Source: Bacteroidales bacterium (GTDB lineage Bacteria; Bacteroidota; Bacteroidia; Bacteroidales; UBA932). Taken from it: a DNA stretch of 64,000 nucleotides. Location of the stretch: NCBI GenBank assembly GCA_017412645.1, contig JAFPWX010000001.1, forward strand, positions 34,160 through 98,159. Direction: 5' to 3'. The notes below the pieces were generated by a model. That model made no database searches. It saw nothing but the letters and a program-made list of their open reading frames with translations, and was not told the DNA's origin. The translations under genes were made by a program, and so were the position numbers. Numbering within the stretch: position 1 is the first letter of the stretch; each line of letters starts with the position of its first letter. Below, one piece after another: positions 63,561 through 64,000 of the stretch.

Positions 63561-64000
<440 letters not shown>

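Overview
The window is chromosomal DNA from a member of the Bacteroidales (phylum Bacteroidota), probably a gut lineage with fairly high GC. The support is: SusC/SusD pairs, BACON, fimbrillin-like and DUF4185 lipoproteins, SpI/SpII signals on most exported proteins, repeated TAnnTTTG -7 promoter boxes (often with TTTG about 20 bp upstream), and the near absence of Shine-Dalgarno sequences except a very strong one before rpsU. I cannot name the genus.

Layout. 1-6144: prfB (5' end missing), class I fumarase and a large AsmA-like protein. 6196-6276: tRNA-Leu(UAG). 6293-12538: a decayed DUF4874/DUF4832-type lipoprotein, a YiiX-like peptidase-fold lipoprotein, an outer-membrane beta-barrel receptor, and an esterase-aldehyde dehydrogenase pair. 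12607-17951: rpsU, a YitT membrane protein with an exported dipeptide epimerase, then rpsO and pnp. 18106-39823: a large polysaccharide utilisation locus (PUL). 39925-48766: a row of secreted glycan enzymes (BACON/SGNH esterase, GH2, GH38, sialidase-fold protein). 48763-64000: housekeeping genes (truB, an alpha-2-macroglobulin-like protein, folC, an orphan PurL-like protein, phoH, ppdK, a SpoU methylase, glyA, groES, groEL truncated by the window end).

The most interesting part is the PUL at 18106-35945. It combines a GH172 (DUF2961) enzyme, two tandem DUF4185 (GH183-type) lipoproteins and a third DUF4185-like domain fused to fimbrillin-like and carbohydrate-binding-like domains. It also has SusC/SusD, a DUF6786 protein, a FucP-type permease, a ribokinase-family kinase, a short arabinose-5-phosphate-isomerase-type SIS protein and a LacI-family regulator. 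DUF2961 and DUF4185 proteins are known D-arabinan-cleaving families, and FucP carries D-arabinose as well as L-fucose. I therefore infer a D-arabinan locus whose end product is handled by a two-step route: D-arabinose to D-arabinose 5-phosphate to D-ribulose 5-phosphate. Four 16-bp LacI-type palindromes (consensus GYTAAAWYGWTTTAGC) sit in the three promoter regions of this locus and tie the cytoplasmic operon to the surface operons.

Other points: several promoters lie only 4-9 nt from start codons, so mRNAs are probably leaderless or nearly so. A 162-bp element with 17-bp perfect terminal inverted repeats follows glyA, and the groES leader holds an operator-like palindrome and an intrinsic terminator. 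All functional assignments come from reading the sequence; no database search was run.
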